A stretch of DNA of 58,321 nucleotides. Source: Anaerolineae bacterium. Lineage in GTDB: Bacteria; Chloroflexota; Anaerolineae; Aggregatilineales; Phototrophicaceae. How positions within the stretch are numbered: the first letter of the stretch is position 1; each line of letters opens with the position of its first letter. Both the position numbers and the translations under genes were made by a program. The notes under the pieces are model-generated. The model did not search any database and was not told the DNA's origin. It worked only from the letters and a program-made list of their open reading frames with translations. The stretch is taken from the NCBI GenBank assembly GCA_019912965.1, contig JAIOHM010000230.1, positions 1 to 58,321 on the forward strand, in the 5' to 3' direction. This document shows, piece by piece, positions 57,674 through 58,321 of this stretch.

Positions 57674-57697
57674 GGGACATGGTGCTTACCGTGTCCC
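57674..57697 (+). terminator. Terminator-like hairpin after the cyclophilin gene
   Basis: GGGACATGGT pairs with ACCGTGTCCC (10 bp, one T-G) around GCTT; TCATTTCTC follows. Confidence 0.7.
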
Positions 57698-57703
57698 TCA
57701 TTT

Positions 57704-57733
57704 CTCTCTGTGTTCTCCGTGTCCTCTGTGGTG
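57704..57733. repeat. CTCTGTG-type degenerate tandem tract
   Basis: Units CTCTGTGTT, CTCCGTGTC, CTCTGTGGT. A short tandem text common in bacterial intergenic DNA. Here it runs up to the start of the last gene, and its GGTGA doubles as the ribosome site. Confidence 0.6.
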
Positions 57734-57737
57734 AAAA

Positions 57738-58265
57738 ATGACTCTCATCCGACTTGCCCAACTTGCCGACGTTCCCGCCATCGCCCGCGTTCATGTCGAA
57801 AGTTGGCGCACCACTTATCCCGGCCTCATGCCCGCTGAAATCCTCGCCAACCTTTCCGTTGAACGCCGCGAAAATTTTTGGCGAGGCGTCCTTGAAAACC
57901 CCGAAGCCCAAACCTTCCTCCATGTCGCTGAAGACCCAACCCACGGCATCATCGGTTTTTCTGCTGCTGGCCCGGAACGCTCCAATCACCCGATCTATAA
58001 AGGTGAACTCTACGCTATCTATCTACTAAAGGAACATCAGGGCAAAGGGGCAGGTCGTGCCCTCTTTCAGGCGGTCGCGCGCCAATTGACCGAACGCGGC
58101 TTCTCCTCCATGCTCCTCTGGGTGCTGAAAGATAACCCCGCCATCCAGTTTTATGAAACCCTCGGCGGCCTCCGCGTGAGCGAAAAAACTGAAAACTTCA
58201 ACGATGCTCCCCTCACCGAATTCGCCTACGGCTGGGATAATTTACGAATGGTTATAAAACCATAA
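57738..58265 (+). CDS. GNAT family N-acetyltransferase
   Basis: 175 residues, a single GNAT domain. The fold starts IRLAQLADVPAIARVHVESWRTTYPG, typical of the RimI/PhnO-like subgroup. The acetyl-CoA motif A reads LYAIYLLKEHQGKGAGRALFQAV near residues 93-115 (QGKGAG). The C-terminal substrate segment is DNPAIQFYETLGGLRVSEK. Probable transfer of acetyl from acetyl-CoA to an amine (protein N-terminus, antibiotic or small molecule); the substrate is not determinable. It lies 79 bp after the cyclophilin with a hairpin between, so it may be transcribed separately. The last 56 bp of the window hold no gene. Confidence 0.93.
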   Translation: MTLIRLAQLADVPAIARVHVESWRTTYPGLMPAEILANLSVERRENFWRGVLENPEAQTFLHVAEDPTHGIIGFSAAGPERSNHPIYKGELYAIYLLKEHQGKGAGRALFQAVARQLTERGFSSMLLWVLKDNPAIQFYETLGGLRVSEKTENFNDAPLTEFAYGWDNLRMVIKP

Positions 58266-58321
58266 ATATTTAGTTATCCCTCCAAATTTAGGGGGTGCTG
58301 TAATTATAATTGATATATAAT

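Overview
The window looks like the chromosome of a filamentous or anaerolinea-like Chloroflexota. This is inferred from the very large tandem-GAF hybrid kinases, ClpC-type unfoldase paralogues, frequent GTG/TTG starts, DrrAB-like exporter and families of short degenerate intergenic repeats; no taxonomic marker gene is present. Gene density is high and almost every reading frame looks intact.

Layout. 1-963 (-) is the 5' part of a secreted pectinacetylesterase-like hydrolase cut by the window edge. 1.3-5.1 kb holds a TmpA-like membrane oxidoreductase, an acyltransferase-3 protein and an NAD-dependent epimerase. 5.8-10.7 kb is a forward run: Eis-like GNAT, APH-like kinase, polytopic GT-C-like membrane protein, helix-hairpin-helix (HhH) protein. 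11-13.8 kb has a PLP-dependent threonine/serine dehydratase, an AraC regulator and an alpha/beta hydrolase fused to an HhH domain. 14-18.1 kb (-) has a ClpC-type ATPase and a four-domain S1 protein.

The centre of interest is 18.2-21.8 kb: a Ro60/Rsr (TROVE + vWA) gene at 18901-20526 embedded in an array of ten Y RNA genes, four before and six after it. Each starts with a GCGGGCCG-like strand and a Ro-binding motif close to GUGGGUUAUCG, and each has a matching 3' strand that closes the Y stem. Most carry a tRNA-like module in circularly permuted order (T-arm, acceptor helix with a closing loop, U8/A9, D-arm), as in YrlA RNAs. Others are minimal, mimic a class II (Leu/Ser) tRNA, carry tRNA arms in the ordinary order, or hold a long non-tRNA insert. 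A further structured RNA with its own promoter and terminator follows. The locus is bracketed by two ClpC-type unfoldases and an S1 protein, suggesting an RNA and protein quality-control neighbourhood.

21.8-33.5 kb contains a pyridoxamine-phosphate-oxidase-fold protein, a Uma2 nuclease-fold protein between inverted terminators, the second ClpC-like ATPase, a TetR regulator with a serine hydrolase and DrrAB-like ABC exporter under matching operators, MoaA, a DMT transporter and a receiver-kinase. 33.7-56.7 kb (-) is a signalling block: two single receivers, a 1474-aa GAF-only protein, three six-TM GAF proteins, a cache/HAMP/GAF protein and a 2763-aa hybrid kinase, mostly coupled by 4-8 bp start/stop overlaps, followed by threonine synthase fused to a receiver domain. 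A cyclophilin and a GNAT acetyltransferase close the window.
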